A stretch of DNA of 64,000 nucleotides from Saprospiraceae bacterium (GCA_016714445.1 JADJNF010000008.1:1178001-1242000); one strand, 5' to 3'; shown: positions 36,338-48,921, counted from the stretch's first letter. Made by a program: numbers and translations. The notes: generated from the letters alone by a model not told the origin.

Positions 36338-38281
36338 ATGGACAATAATCAGGATTCAAATCAACCGGAAAATAAAAATAATCCCAATAAATTTAATATT
36401 AACTCGTATTGGATTTATGGGTTGATTATTTTAGGAATACTTGCCGTAAATTTTTATGTATCGTTTAATTCGCAAATCGAGCAGATTGATTTGTATGCAT
36501 TTGAGGATAAAGTAAAAGCAGGCGAAGTTGACAAAATAGAAATAATTAACGAAAAGGTAATTTACGTTTATCTGCGAAAAGAAGTGATAGACGCCAAATA
36601 TCCCAAGCTGAAGGATAGTAAAATGTATGGGTTTAATCCCCATTTTAAGTTCACAATCGGAGATATCGGAAATTTTGAAAATAAGCTTCAGGCACTCAAA
36701 ACAGAGGGATTTGTGGTAAAGTATACCATGAAGCAGGAGACAAACTATTTCGGGCAGATCATAAGCTGGATTCTACCTTTTGTATTGTTGATCGGTCTCT
36801 GGCTATTTATAATGAAAAGAGTAAGCGGAGGCGCAGGTGGCCCTGGAGGACAGATTTTTAACATAGGAAAGTCCAAGGCAACACTTTTTGATCAGAATGC
36901 TAAGGTTAATGTTACTTTCGCTGACGTAGCGGGCCTAAATGAAGCAAAAGTGGAAGTTATGGAAGTTGTGGATTTCTTAAAAAATCCCAAAAAATACACT
37001 TCTCTGGGAGGTAAAATTCCTAAAGGGGTACTTCTGGTAGGGCCTCCGGGTACTGGTAAAACATTACTTGCAAAAGCGGTTGCAGGGGAAGCTGGAGTTC
37101 CGTTTTTCTCTATCTCAGGTTCTGATTTTGTTGAAATGTTCGTAGGGGTCGGTGCTTCCAGAGTAAGAGATTTATTTAAACAAGCCCGAGAAAAAGCGCC
37201 ATGTATTGTATTTATTGATGAGATAGATGCGATAGGAAGAGCCAGAGGACGTAACGCCATTCAAGGTGGTAATGACGAAAGAGAAAACACACTCAACCAG
37301 CTATTGGTAGAGATGGATGGGTTTAGTACCGATAAAGGCGTGATCATGATGGCGGCAACAAACCGGCCGGATATTCTGGATACGGCATTGCTTAGACCGG
37401 GTAGATTTGACAGACAGATAGGTATCGATCCACCGGATCTTTTGGGCAGAGAAGAAATTTTCAGAGTGCACTTGAGATCAATAAAAGTCGGGCCAGATGT
37501 ATTACCCAATGTATTATCGGAAATGACACCAGGATTTGCAGGAGCTGATATTGCAAATATTTGCAATGAAGCTGCACTGATAGCTGCCCGAAGAAATAAA
37601 ACTGAGGTTGATCTGGATGATTTTAATTATGCACTGGATAGAGTGATCGGTGGATTGGAGAAAAAAAATAAACTCATTTCTCCAAAAGAAAAGGAAATTA
37701 TTGCTTATCATGAAGCAGGACATGCTATATGTGGGTGGTTTTTAGAACATGCCAGTCCATTAGTCAAAGTTACGATTGTACCACGAGGTATGGGTACCCT
37801 TGGATATGCCCAATATTTACCGAAAGAAGAATACATCATTCGGACAGAACAACTACTCGATAGAATGTGTATGACCCTTGGTGGCAGAGCAGCGGAAAAA
37901 ATAGTTTTTGATAAAATATCCACCGGAGCTCAAAACGATCTGGATCAGGTAACTAAAATGGCATATGGCATGGTAACTGTCTATGGCATGAACAAAAATG
38001 TAGGAAATGTATCATTTTATGCCATGTCTCAGGACCAGTTTAATAAACCTTACTCCAATGAAACAGCCAGATTGATAGACGATGAAGTAAGAATCCTCAT
38101 TGAAGCACAATATCAGCGTGCTCAGGATCTACTCACGGAAAAAAGACACGAACTCAACGAATTGGCATCAATGCTACTGGAAAAAGAAGTTTTACTGAAG
38201 TCAGATGTTGAAAGACTGATAGGCAAAAGACCTGTTCCGGATGATGAACTTGCTATTCTTAATAGAGAAGTAAGAATGTAA
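36338..38281 (+). CDS. ftsH: ATP-dependent zinc metalloprotease FtsH
   Basis: 647 residues, full length. Two N-terminal transmembrane segments (about 27-45 and 140-160) flank a periplasmic domain. The AAA domain carries Walker A (GPPGTGKT), Walker B (IVFIDEIDAIGRAR) and the second region of homology (ATNRPDILDTALLRPGRFDR). The zinc-binding site is HEAGH (in IIAYHEAGHAICGW). It degrades misfolded membrane proteins. A strong terminator follows. Confidence 0.97.
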   Translation: MDNNQDSNQPENKNNPNKFNINSYWIYGLIILGILAVNFYVSFNSQIEQIDLYAFEDKVKAGEVDKIEIINEKVIYVYLRKEVIDAKYPKLKDSKMYGFNPHFKFTIGDIGNFENKLQALKTEGFVVKYTMKQETNYFGQIISWILPFVLLIGLWLFIMKRVSGGAGGPGGQIFNIGKSKATLFDQNAKVNVTFADVAGLNEAKVEVMEVVDFLKNPKKYTSLGGKIPKGVLLVGPPGTGKTLLAKAVAGEAGVPFFSISGSDFVEMFVGVGASRVRDLFKQAREKAPCIVFIDEIDAIGRARGRNAIQGGNDERENTLNQLLVEMDGFSTDKGVIMMAATNRPDILDTALLRPGRFDRQIGIDPPDLLGREEIFRVHLRSIKVGPDVLPNVLSEMTPGFAGADIANICNEAALIAARRNKTEVDLDDFNYALDRVIGGLEKKNKLISPKEKEIIAYHEAGHAICGWFLEHASPLVKVTIVPRGMGTLGYAQYLPKEEYIIRTEQLLDRMCMTLGGRAAEKIVFDKISTGAQNDLDQVTKMAYGMVTVYGMNKNVGNVSFYAMSQDQFNKPYSNETARLIDDEVRILIEAQYQRAQDLLTEKRHELNELASMLLEKEVLLKSDVERLIGKRPVPDDELAILNREVRM

Positions 38282-38312
38282 TTGGATAATTTTATTATTC
38301 ATATAGAATAAT

Positions 38313-38349
38313 AAAAAAGGGATATAAATTTTATTTATATCCCTTTTTT
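38313..38349 (+). terminator. Rho-independent terminator after ftsH
   Basis: AAAAAAGGGATATAAA (38313-38328) pairs perfectly with TTTATATCCCTTTTTT (38334-38349) around a 5-base loop. The symmetry could also serve the opposite strand. Confidence 0.9.
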
Positions 38350-38417
38350 GTGCGCGATATATTGATGTGCATTCACTATGAAAATATTGGTGGGGAATAG
38401 TTTTTTCCACAGGTTAT

Positions 38418-41400
38418 TTAAAAAGTTGCTTTTATCTGGGCTCTGCCTACATTTACTACAGGGGAGATACCGGTTTTCCTGCCTTCGTAGTTGATTGTAA
38501 GGTCTATATTTTTAGCAAGCCTTTTAGTATAAATAACATTCCACAGATAGTTTTTACCATTTTTAAGCCCTTCCAGCATATCATATTCTATCGGCGAATT
38601 TGCTTTTCCTGAAAAATTGATGTTAACATAACTCAAAGAAACATCTATACTATAGGTATTGGCTTTACGAAATGTAATTTCTGAAGTAAATTCATTGATA
38701 TACGCCACATCTTTAGTGAGTATCTGCTGCTTTTTATCCTGATAATTGTATCTCAGATTGATTCTTGAGTTTTGACTTGGCCGTATGCTTAGTTCAGGTC
38801 TGAGTTTTAAAATCTGAATACTAAGATTCCGGTCTTCAAATAATTCAGATTGGTAGGATTTCAGTGACTTTTCAATGATAAAAAATAGATCAGCTTTATT
38901 TTTTATATTCCATCTGGTGCGTAAAAATAGATCATTCAGTCCCCTGTCTTCTCTTCCGCTTACCTGTACGATACGATTCTGATTGTTTCTGTTGCCAATT
39001 TGTATATCATATTTTACATTTCCCCGATTAAAAAAAATCGTATTGGTACTTAAGGAGTTGTAGGCCACAAGGGATGTATCTGAAATGGTAAAATCCAAAT
39101 ATGAGATCAAAGGCGTTGCGGAATTCTCCATTTGTTTTTTGTAATTCTAAAATTTGAAAGTGAACTGAAGCGAGAGAAAAAAGTATATGTTTTACTTCGT
39201 TTTTTACCTTCTTTTATTTTTATGAATTTTGAAGGATCAATAGTTAGGTTTTGATTTATTTCTAGATTGTTGGTCCGGATGAATTCATTGTTTGTTAATG
39301 TGAGTCTGATATAGTTTGAGAGCGGATTGGTCGGGTCATATCTGAAATCCTGGATGTTACTCAGATTCGGATTTTCTGATTCGCTGATAAGAAAATAATC
39401 ACCTTGCCCAATTTCTACTTTCTGAAAAATATATTCAATTTTTGGCTCCTGACCGGAGTTAGTATTGTAGGATGTAGTCGATTTTATACCTTGATTGATG
39501 GCTGCAAAAGTATAATCCAATCGTCCTAGGATTGTTTTTTTACTTCTGTCCGTTGGCAGTAGTTCCGCATCTATTATCTTCAGATCTCTGCCTATCAGGC
39601 TCCATGATAGATCTGAATTTGTTGAATAAAGCCATTTTCCTGCGAGTTCAATTTCTTTTGCATTGGATGCTTTACTAAGATCTTTCTCTTTTGCAAAAAA
39701 ATCGTTTCGGTTGGAATAAGCCAGTTTGATGGCAAAATCTTTATTAAAATCATTGGTGATAAACCACTTTGCAGTCTGAAAAGAATAACTTTTACTCTTC
39801 AGTGTATCAGTATTTATACTATGCAATACATTTGATTCCGCATCATATTCGGCACCTACTTTCCAGTTATTTTTTTTATCCAATTGATATAGAAAAGTCA
39901 TATTCGGTCTGATAAAAGTGGTATTCTGATCATTAAATCCTGACTTTGATGTCAGATAATTTGTAAAAGCCCTTAATTCTACACGATTACCTTGGTACTT
40001 GACGGAAGCATCGTGTTTCGCTCCATTATACAGTGTAGCTTTATCAAATCTGTTGTATCCATAATCAAGACTTATTCCGGATTTACCGGTAAGATTTATA
40101 TTGCTCAATAACAGACTTTCATCTGCTTTAGCAACGATCTGATCAATATTCCAGTCTCTGATGAATTCCGGGGCCCTGAATGGATTTAATGCATTGAAGT
40201 TTTTTTGAACAAATTCATGTTTGATATTTCCTTTTAAGGTCCATTTGGATAAACTGTCAAGTTTCATAGAATGACTTAATGCGATATGGGATGAAAGACC
40301 TGTGTTATCTTCATTATTTATTGCAGATCTACGATTTTTATCAAGATTACTAAGCCCTATTTCCGCAAATACATCAGAATTGTTGCCAAGTTTATAAAAT
40401 CCGTTTAAGGTTATCAATTGTTTTTGTTCCGGTGGAATCAGTTGAATTACAGGAAGATAAGTTCCCATATTTTTTCCAACATAAAGATAAACTCTGGCAT
40501 TTTTAGACTTGGTGTTGTCTATAATATAATCACCTTTTCCGGCTCCTACTTCAGAAAATACCGCAGTATACTTTGCACTGTCAATATTTTCTGTAAAATA
40601 CAGTATAATATTACCCGGATCCAGCGGATCTGATATGCCTTTGTACAGAATTCTGGTGGCTTCTTTTTTTTCTGACTCTCCGATGACACGGAGACTATTG
40701 CGCACTGATTTGCTGAGGTCATCGCCACTTTCCTCCAGTATTTTTATGTCTAAAGAGTCAAGCTGAATATCACCGGTTGTGGTTTTACTGTCCTGCTCAG
40801 AATAAAAGTTAAAATTTACACGCCATCGGTCACTTTTGTATTCGCTTTGTGCTGCATATAATGATCTCAGGTAAGAAATATCTGTATATTCAAATTCAAT
40901 GATGACCCTGCTATCTCTGGCCACCACCCTTGTGGGCGAAAAAGTGATTTCAGCTCTATTATAATCAATGATGTAGTCATAGTCATAACCTCGAGTCAAT
41001 AAGAGCCCATTAAAAAATACCTTTTCAGTACCGGCCAATACGATAATGAACCGCTCACCATTATTTCCTATCAAACGATATGGTCCCTGATTACCTTCCT
41101 TTGTGGGGACAGTCTGACGGGCAAATTTTCCTCTGGAAATAGCAAAACTACCTTTAGTAAACACTTCTGTATTTTTACCTGTATTGAAGGTGGAGGCCAG
41201 AGTTACTCCTTTCAGTTTTTTAAAATAATTCATAAAATAGCTGTTGGGACGCCTTAGTTCATAATCGCCGGCGGTGACAGATGTACGATCCTTGCTGACC
41301 TGAATAAAAACTTTGTCAAACTCCTGCAACTGCTGGGTATTACCTTGTGCCTGAATGGGAAGATTTTCATCAGATATGGCAGCCACTACCTTAAGCCCGT

Positions 41401-41914
41401 TTCCGAGATCACCTATGAGCTGCATATCAAAGTTGGAGTTAAGCACAAGACTCTGACTGTTTCCTACAGATAATCCTCTCGAGAAACTGCCCCTGTAATC
41501 CAATCCTTTTGCATCGATGATATTATTTTTCCCACTGACTGGATTGTATTCATATCCCGTTATAAGTGCTTTTTCCTTAAAAGTCAAAAGAGATGAGTCA
41601 ATAACAAAATAGGGTTTTTCCACATTAAATGAAAAAGTCCTGTATTGCATTAAAATAGTGCTGTCCCGATAGAGTCCGCAATCTGCTTCTTCAAAAACTA
41701 AAATAATGTTATAAATTTTATATGCAGTAAGGGTATCTGAACCTGAAGTGATAAAAATAGAATTGGGTATTAATGTATTTTCATCTATTTTTAATCTGCA
41801 TTCTGTCAGACGGAACATTTTCTTTTTTAACGGTGTGCCTGATACAGCCTGACCAAATAAGTCTGTACAAAACATCAACCCCCATACTGATACCAGATAA
41901 ATCTTCCAATACAT
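38418..41914 (-). CDS. Very large outer-membrane-type protein, one frameshift
   Basis: An ATG at 41914 opens a 935-residue frame with a signal peptide (VWGLMFCTDLFGQ). Near 39,130 it runs into a run of six A on the coding strand (ATTACAAAAAACAAATGG) and reaches a stop at 39107. Adding one A continues into the 237-residue frame that ends at 38418. Joined, it is about 1165 residues, mostly alternating strands with aromatic girdles, as in outer-membrane beta-barrels. An N-terminal region (VFIQVSKDRTSVTAGDYELR) precedes it. No specific family is recognised. Confidence 0.7.
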
Positions 41915-42009
41915 ATGCTAATATACGAAAAAAGAATTGGTTAAAGTATGCAATGAATCTCCAAATAGTGTCTTATATTTGGAAGACCATTTTTTTTACT
42001 TAAAATTTA

Positions 42010-43359
42010 ATGAATATGTGCGCCCGCAAACTTCTTTTTATAACAATGATGTTGTCTTCCTTTTTTATTATTGCGCAGAAAAAAGCCTTGGTTGGGGGCA
42101 CCTTGATAGATGGCTTTGGGGGAAAACCATTATATAATAGTGTGATCCTCATAGATAACGATAAGATTACAGCAGTTGGCCATCAGGGAAATCTTACGGT
42201 ACCTAAGGGGTATGATATCATTTCTACAGAAGGAATGTCAGTTATGCCTGGTCTTTGGGATATGCATGTTCACCTGATGATCAATGGACATAGTGATTAT
42301 ACGCATTGGGATACGGCATATATTGATAGATTTGAAAGTGTCATTATGCCTTCTTCCGCACATCAATTGCTCATGGCAGGAGTAACCAGCGCAAGAGATC
42401 TGGGTGCTCCGCTTGATGCCAGCATACGTGTAAGAGATCGAATAAATAAGGGTGAAATACCAGGTCCTACTATGTATATGTCAGGACCTTTTTTGCAACA
42501 CAAACCATATCCGGGCACAGAAGCTTTCAGGTGGGGAATCAATGGTGTTATTGATGCACGAGCAAAAGTAGATAAACTAGCCAATGCCGGAGTCGACTGT
42601 ATAAAGTTGATTGATCATGATGAGATGACTTTTGATGAGGTCAAAGCTATCGTGGATCAAGCGCACAAAAGAAATCTAAAAGTAGTAGGACATAGCCATA
42701 GACCGGAGGAAATACGTATAGGCCTGAAAGCCGGTGTGGACAACTTTGAACATACAGGCTTAAGTTCAGCACCTGAATATCCGGAAGATATTATCGCGAT
42801 GATAAAAGAAAGAACTGCTCAGATGAACAAAGGCCCTTTATTTTGGACACCTACTGTTGAAGGTTTGTACAATTACGAATATATGCGCGACAATCCTGAA
42901 AAACTGGATGGTGACTGCTGGCATCTGGGATTACCGGATGATATTATTGCTGACATTCAATCGTCTTTGAGATATCCGGGAAGAATGCCTTACTTTCAGC
43001 TTACACCCATACGTAAACCAACGCTCGAAAAGAAAATAAATCAGTTGAAGGATGCAGGAGTGGTGTTATTGATTGGTACTGATAGTGGTATTCCTATGAA
43101 ATTTCATTGCCAGAGTACCTGGAATGAGCTGGACGTTTGGGTCAATGAATTTAAGATGGATGCTACCTATGCTATAAAAGCAGCGACATACTGGCCTGCC
43201 AAAATGATGGGTGTAGATGATAAATACGGTACAATAAGTGAAGGTAAATATGCGGACATCATTACGGTAAAGGGTGACGTTTTAAGACATATTGCATTGC
43301 TTCAGAATGTAGATATGGTCATGAAACATGGCAAAGTAGTAAAAGGATTTTTGCCGTAG
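42010..43359 (+). CDS. Secreted amidohydrolase (imidazolonepropionase-like)
   Basis: 449 residues: signal peptide (about 1-22, ending FIIAQ), then an amidohydrolase TIM barrel. The metal-binding HxH is in PGLWDMHVHLM; further ligands are VVGHSHRPEE, FEHTGLS and the catalytic Asp in LIGTDSGIP. A C-terminal beta-sandwich (GTISEGKYADIITVKGD) closes the composite domain. These enzymes hydrolyse cyclic amides or peptides. The substrate is unknown. Confidence 0.85.
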   Translation: MNMCARKLLFITMMLSSFFIIAQKKALVGGTLIDGFGGKPLYNSVILIDNDKITAVGHQGNLTVPKGYDIISTEGMSVMPGLWDMHVHLMINGHSDYTHWDTAYIDRFESVIMPSSAHQLLMAGVTSARDLGAPLDASIRVRDRINKGEIPGPTMYMSGPFLQHKPYPGTEAFRWGINGVIDARAKVDKLANAGVDCIKLIDHDEMTFDEVKAIVDQAHKRNLKVVGHSHRPEEIRIGLKAGVDNFEHTGLSSAPEYPEDIIAMIKERTAQMNKGPLFWTPTVEGLYNYEYMRDNPEKLDGDCWHLGLPDDIIADIQSSLRYPGRMPYFQLTPIRKPTLEKKINQLKDAGVVLLIGTDSGIPMKFHCQSTWNELDVWVNEFKMDATYAIKAATYWPAKMMGVDDKYGTISEGKYADIITVKGDVLRHIALLQNVDMVMKHGKVVKGFLP

Positions 43360-43372
43360 ATAAATTTTGGAA

Positions 43373-43573
43373 TCAATCTGTCTCTTCAAGAAAAAAGATT
43401 TCATTGACCGTTTTTCCAAAATAATCAGATAGCTTGATGGCCAATACTGTAGATGGAACATATTTTGCTGCTTCAATCGAATTGATGGCTTGACGAGATA
43501 CACCTATTATTTTGGCAAGTTCTTCTTGTGTGATATTTTTAATAGCTCGCTCTACTCTGAGATTATTTTTCAT
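43373..43573 (-). CDS. XRE-family HTH regulator, short
   Basis: 66 residues of a single Cro/CI-type helix-turn-helix (ITQEELAKIIGVSRQAINSI, then EAAKYVPSTVLAIKLSDYF, ending IFFLEE). Small XRE proteins of this type commonly sit directly after a small membrane-protein gene in Bacteroidota, as here with an 11-base overlap. It converges on the amidohydrolase gene. Confidence 0.88.
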   Translation of the reverse strand: MKNNLRVERAIKNITQEELAKIIGVSRQAINSIEAAKYVPSTVLAIKLSDYFGKTVNEIFFLEETD

Positions 43574-44056
43574 AAGGCATATTTTTACGTTCTTTGTATA
43601 GAATATAGTTAAATCTCAATATAAAAATTATCAGAATTGTGAACATGTTAAAAATCATAATATACAAAAATTCAAAATCGAAAAGAATAAAAAACAAAAA
43701 ATAAGTATAAAATAATTGATGTAAGTGGCCCAGAGCAGAGAGTCCATTCTGGTTCGCCAAATAAATTCATCTTCAGTCTTTTCTTTTGAAAAAGCAATCA
43801 TCATAAGAGATACGAGACATAAAATACCAGCAAATGTCTGTGTGTAATTTCCTGAAATGAAACTAAAGAATTGGCCTGTATCTGCATCATTCAGTATTTT
43901 CAAGCCACTACCGGCATAAATGGTAAATACTTTTTTTCCCAGCCAATCAAACTCCACATTCAGAAAAAGTACAAGTATACCTAAAATAAAAGATGGTGCA
44001 AAGATAATCCATCCCCATTTTCTGAAAGTGTACGGCAGTAATAAATTTGTGTTCAT
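43563..44056 (-). CDS. Small membrane protein paired with the XRE regulator, one frameshift
   Basis: An ATG at 44056 opens a 133-residue frame with about four transmembrane segments (KWGWIIFAPSFILGILVLF is the first). It stops at 43655, but an overlapping frame continues the hydrophobic character (FDFEFLYIMIFNMFTILIIF) to KNMPYEK at 43563, overlapping the XRE start. The switch falls in T-runs (TTATTTTTTGTTTTTTATT) near 43,690-43,705. The joined protein is about 164 residues. Confidence 0.65.
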
Positions 44057-44453
44057 TGTTCATTATTTTAAAGTGAATAATAAACACAAAGATATGTTAT
44101 AAATTACAAAATGTCAAGTATAAATTACAAAATATTTATAATAAGTTACATTATTTTCGTAATTGTGTTAGGCAATATGTTTGCAAAATCATTTTATCTT
44201 GCCAAAATAGGTAGCTGTAAATTTTTTTCTTCTCAATAGTTATTTCGTTTATTATGATCAGTGGATTTGGTTTTGCAGTGTACTAAAAACTTTGCAGACA
44301 TTAGCTATCCAGATTAGTTTACCTATTCTCATTCCAACAAATAAAATTTACCCATTTTAAATAATTTGTTTAATATGAACAATATCATGTTTATTAAAAT
44401 ATAAAAAACATTTACCTTCGTGCATCGTTTTACAACCAACCAAATCAATTAGA

Positions 44454-47316
44454 ATGTCTTCTTATACCCTTACCAATTTTGCCAAAAGACACATAGGAAT
44501 CTCTTCATCGGAAATCAATGATATGCTCAATGTAATCGGGGTTGATTCACTTGACCAGCTGATAGATGAGACTGTTCCAGATAGCATCAGGATGAAAAAC
44601 ATCTCCAACTGCCCGATGCTTTAAATGAGTATGAATATCTGGCTATGTTAAGAGATATTTCACTTAAAAACAAAGTATACAAAACTTTTTATTGGCCAGA
44701 GGTTATTATGGCACAATAACTCCACTTGTCATCCTTGAAACATCTTTGAAAATCCCGGATGGTACAGCAAATATACTCCTTATCAGGCAGAAATAGCGCA
44801 GGGAAGACTTGAAGCGCTACTGAATTTTCAAACCATGGTATCTGATTTGACAGGCTTGCCAATAGCCAATGCATCATTACTTGATGAGGGCACAGCAGCA
44901 GCTGAAGCCATGGCAATGTCTGAAGGCATACACAATAAAAAAAGAAAAACAAATCCTGCTACTAAATTTTTTGTAGACAATAAAGTATACAAACAAACGC
45001 TTGATGTGGTCATCACGAGAGCTCAGCCTTTGCATATAGAAGTGGTGACGGGTGATTGGAAATCATTTGAAATCACGGATGAATATTTCGGTGTCTTATT
45101 ACAGTATCCGGATGCGGAGGGGGCATATAAATGATTATCGGGCATTTGCTGCTGATTGCAATACAAAAGCGATACAGATTGTTGTGGCTGCGGATATCAT
45201 GAGTCTTGCTTTACTGACTCCTCCGGTCGAATGGGGTGCAGCTATTGTCGTAGGCAACACACAAAGATTTGGTGTACCTATTGGATTTGGTGGGCCACAT
45301 GCTGCTTTTTTTGCTACCAAGGAAGACAATAAAGGGTTATTCCAGGTCGTATCATAGGATTATCTATCGATGTACACGGTAATCCGGCGCTTAGAATGGC
45401 ACTTCAAACGCGGGAACAGCATATCAGAAGAGAAAACATCCAATATTTGTACAGCCCAGGCCTTACTGGCAATAATGGCTGGAATGTATGCTGTTTATCA
45501 TGGTCCGGATGGCATAAAGGAAATTGCTTCTACTATTCATAATCATACAAAAGTACTGGCTGAAAACCTGAAAGCCCTGCAATACAATGTTGCCAACACG
45601 TCTTATTTTGATACCATTACCATCCATACAGATAAAGCGATCGTACAAAAATTAAAACCGAAAGTGAAAAACAGGCATTAATTTTATTATCCTACTGAAA
45701 ATCATATTACTATTTCACTGGATGAGACCACAAATCAGGATGATTAAAAAGCATTTTGAGTTTTTTGGAAATGTAAATGGTGCAAATACTTCATTCATGG
45801 ATATTAAGGATATTAATGTAATTGGTGGGATGGAGAGAAAAGCAATATACTTGAGCACCCTGTATTTTCGTCTTATCATACAGAAAGTAAGATGATGCGA
45901 TACATTAAAAGTCTCGAAAATAAAGATTTATCATTGGTTCACTCCATGATATCACTTGGTTCGTGGTACCATGAAACTCAATGCCGCTTCTGAAATGATC
46001 CCGGTAACATGGCCTGAATTTTCAAACTTGCACCCATTTGTACCCACAAACCAAACAGAAGGATATCAGCAAATATTTAAAGAACTTGAAGCCTATCTTT
46101 CAGAAATTACCGGATTTGAAGCCTGTTCGTTGCAGCCTAATTCCGGGCTACAAGGCGAATATACTCTGTCCGCTGACGATCAAAGCTTATCATGATGACA
46201 GAAAAGAAAGCCATCGGAATGTAGCTTTGATTCCTTCATCCGCGCATGGCACCAACCCTGCTTCTGCTGTTATGTGTGGCATGGAAGTAGATTGTAGTCG
46301 CTTGTGATGAAAAAGGTAATGTTGATATGAGCGATTTGAATCTCAAAGTAGGCACAATACAAGGAAAGGCTGGGCGTGTCTTATGGTAACATATCCCAGT
46401 ACGGGAGTATTTGAAACTTCTAAAAAGACATTTGTAATATCATTCACGATAATGGAGCTTGGTATATATGGATGGTGCCAATATGAATGCTCAGGTAGGC
46501 CTGACCAGCCCAGGATCATTGGGCGGATGTCTGTCATCTTAACCTTCATAAAACTTTTGCCATCCCTCACATGGTGGTGGTGGTCCGGGTATGGGACCCA
46601 TTTGTGTCAATAGCAAATTGGCCCCTTTTTACCAGGTCATGCATTGATAAGTACAGGTGGGTCAAAAACAAACCCATGCTGTGTCTTCCAGCACCTTGGG
46701 GCAGTGCAAGTTATTTTGCTTATCTTATGGATATATCAGGATGCTCGGTGCAAAAGGAGTAACAGATGCGACGAGGTACGCAATATTAAACGCCAATTAT
46801 ATCAAAGCCAGACTTGAAGATTCATATCCTATTTTGTATTCAGGTGAGAAAGGCCGTGCGCATCATGAAATGATTGTAGACTCTCAGGCAGTTTAAAGCA
46901 GCAGGTATAAGTGCTGAAGATGTGGCCAAAAGGCTTATGGATAATGGTTTTCATGCTCGACACTGTCTTTTCCTGTAGCAGGTACCATCATGATTGAACC
47001 CACAGAAAGTGAAGATAAGGGGGAACTCGACAGATTTTGTGATGCTTTGCTTGAGATAAGAAAAGAAATAGACCAGGTGGCATCAGGTGAGATGGATCAA
47101 CATTCCAATGTATTGACCAATGCACCTCACACTGCTGGTATGGTCACCAGTGATACATGGACTTACACATATAGCAGACAGAAAGCAGGTTATCCGTTGC
47201 CTTATCTTAAACAAGGAAATAAGTTTTGGCCAAGCGTAGCCAGAGTTGACAGTGCTTATGGGGATAGAAATCTGATATGTATTTGCCCGCCTATAGAAAG
47301 TTACATGAAGGAGTAG
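44454..47316 (+). pseudogene. gcvP: gcvP, glycine dehydrogenase (P protein), broken by many frameshifts
   Basis: Reading across frames, the whole P protein (about 950 residues) can be followed. The start is MSSYTLTNFAKRHIGISSSE at 44454, then QAEIAQGRLEALLNFQTMVS, then AAIVVGNTQRFGVPIGFGGP and REQHIRREK. The PLP-lysine region (CHLNLHKTF, then GGGGPGMGPICV) and the C-terminus (YGDRNLICICPPIESYMKE) follow. At least ten frame changes occur, at homopolymers and elsewhere. Residues are conserved once frames are corrected, so recent error or very recent decay is more likely than long disuse. The protein decarboxylates glycine in the glycine cleavage system. Confidence 0.85.
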
Positions 47317-47383
47317 AAATAGTATTATTAAATTTATGTTCCTTATCATTACTTATAGCTGCATTTTTTACAAGCAAAGTGGT
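45893..47383 (+). repeat. Tandem repeat, unit 1 (3' half of gcvP plus 3' flank)
   Basis: From TGATGCGATACATTAAAAG to AAGCAAAGTGGT, the 3' half of gcvP and about 65 downstream bases are repeated as unit 2 (47384-48862). The copies differ mainly by single-base indels and a few substitutions. The junction shares only TGA with the sequence after unit 2. Confidence 0.85.
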
Positions 47384-48862
47384 TGATGCGATACATTAAA
47401 AGTCTCGAAAATAAAGATTTGTCATTGGTTCACTCCATGATATCACTAGGTTCATGTACCATGAAACTCAATGCCGCTTCTGAAATGATCCCGGTCGTGG
47501 CCGGAATTTTCAAACTTGCACCCATTTGCACCCACAAACCAAACAGAAGGATATCAGCAAATATTTAAAGAACTTGAAGCCTATCTTTCCAGAAATTACC
47601 GGATTTGAAGCCTGTTCGTTGCAGCCTAATTCCGGGGCACAAGGCGAATATACTGGCCTGCTGACGATCAAAGCTTATCATGATGACAGAAAAAGAAAGC
47701 CATCGGAATGTAGCTTTGATTCCTTCATCCGCGCATGGCACCAACCCTGCTTCTGCTGTTATGTGGCATGGAAGTAGTTGTAGTCGCTTGTGATGAAAAG
47801 GTAATGTTGATATGAGCGATTTGAATCTCAAAGTAGAACAATACAAGGAAAGGCTGGCATGCCTTATGGTTACTTATCCGAGTACGCACGGGTATTTGAA
47901 ACTTCTATAAAAGACATTTGTGATATCATTCACGATAATGGAGGCTTAGTATATATGGATGGTGCCAATATGAATGCTCAGGTAGGCCTGACCAGCCCAG
48001 GTATCATTGGGGCGGATGTCTGTCATCTTAACCTTCATAAAATTTTGCCATCCCTACGGTGGTGGTGGTCCGGGTATGGGACCCATTTGTGTCAATAGCA
48101 AATTGGCCCCTTTACCAGGTCATGCATTGATAAGTACAGGTGGGTCAAAAGCAAACCATGCTGTGTCTTCAGCACCTTGGGGCAAGTGAAGTATTTTGCT
48201 CATATCTTATGGATATATCAGGATGCTGGGTGCAAAAGGAGTAACAGATGCGACGAGGTACGCAATATTAAATGCCAATTATATCAAAGCCAGACTTGAA
48301 GATTCATATCCTATTTTGTATTCAGGAGAGAAAGGCCAAGTGCCGCACTGAAATGATTGTAGATCTCAGGCAGTTTAAAGCAGCAGGTATAAGTGCTGAA
48401 GATGTGGCCAAAAGGCTTATGGATTATGGTTTTCATGCTCCGACACTGTCATTTTCCTGTAGCAGGTACCATCATGATTGAACCTGAAAGTGAAGATAAA
48501 GGGAACTCGACAGATTTTGTGATGCTTTGCTTGAGATAAGAAAAGAAATAGACCAGGTGGCATCAGGTGAGATGGATCAACATTCCAATGTCTTGACCAA
48601 TGCACTCACACTGCTGGTATGGTCACCAGTGTACATGGACTTACACATATAGCAGGCAGAAAGCAGGTTATCCGTTGCCTTATCTTAAACAAGGAAATAA
48701 GTTTTGGCCAAGCGTAGCCAGAGTTGACAGTGCTTATGGGGATAGAAATCTGATATGTATTTGCCCGCCTATAGAAAGTTACATGAAGGAGTAGGAAATA
48801 GATTATTAAATTTATGTTCCTTATCATTACTTATAGCTGCATTTTTTTACAAGCAAAGTGGT
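47384..48862 (+). repeat. gcvP: Tandem repeat, unit 2 (3' half of gcvP plus 3' flank)
   Basis: Second copy of the 3' half of gcvP (no start of its own). Coding content runs from MRYIKSLENKDLSLVHSMIS to the same C-terminus (YMKE at 48,792), with its own set of frameshifts, for example around 47,585 and 48,045. The 3' flank (TTATGTTCCTTATCATTACT) repeats that of unit 1. Confidence 0.85.
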
Positions 48863-48921
48863 TGACAAAACATAAGTTGACCCAACCCTTCTTCTTTTTC
48901 AATAATCGTTTAACACGTTGA

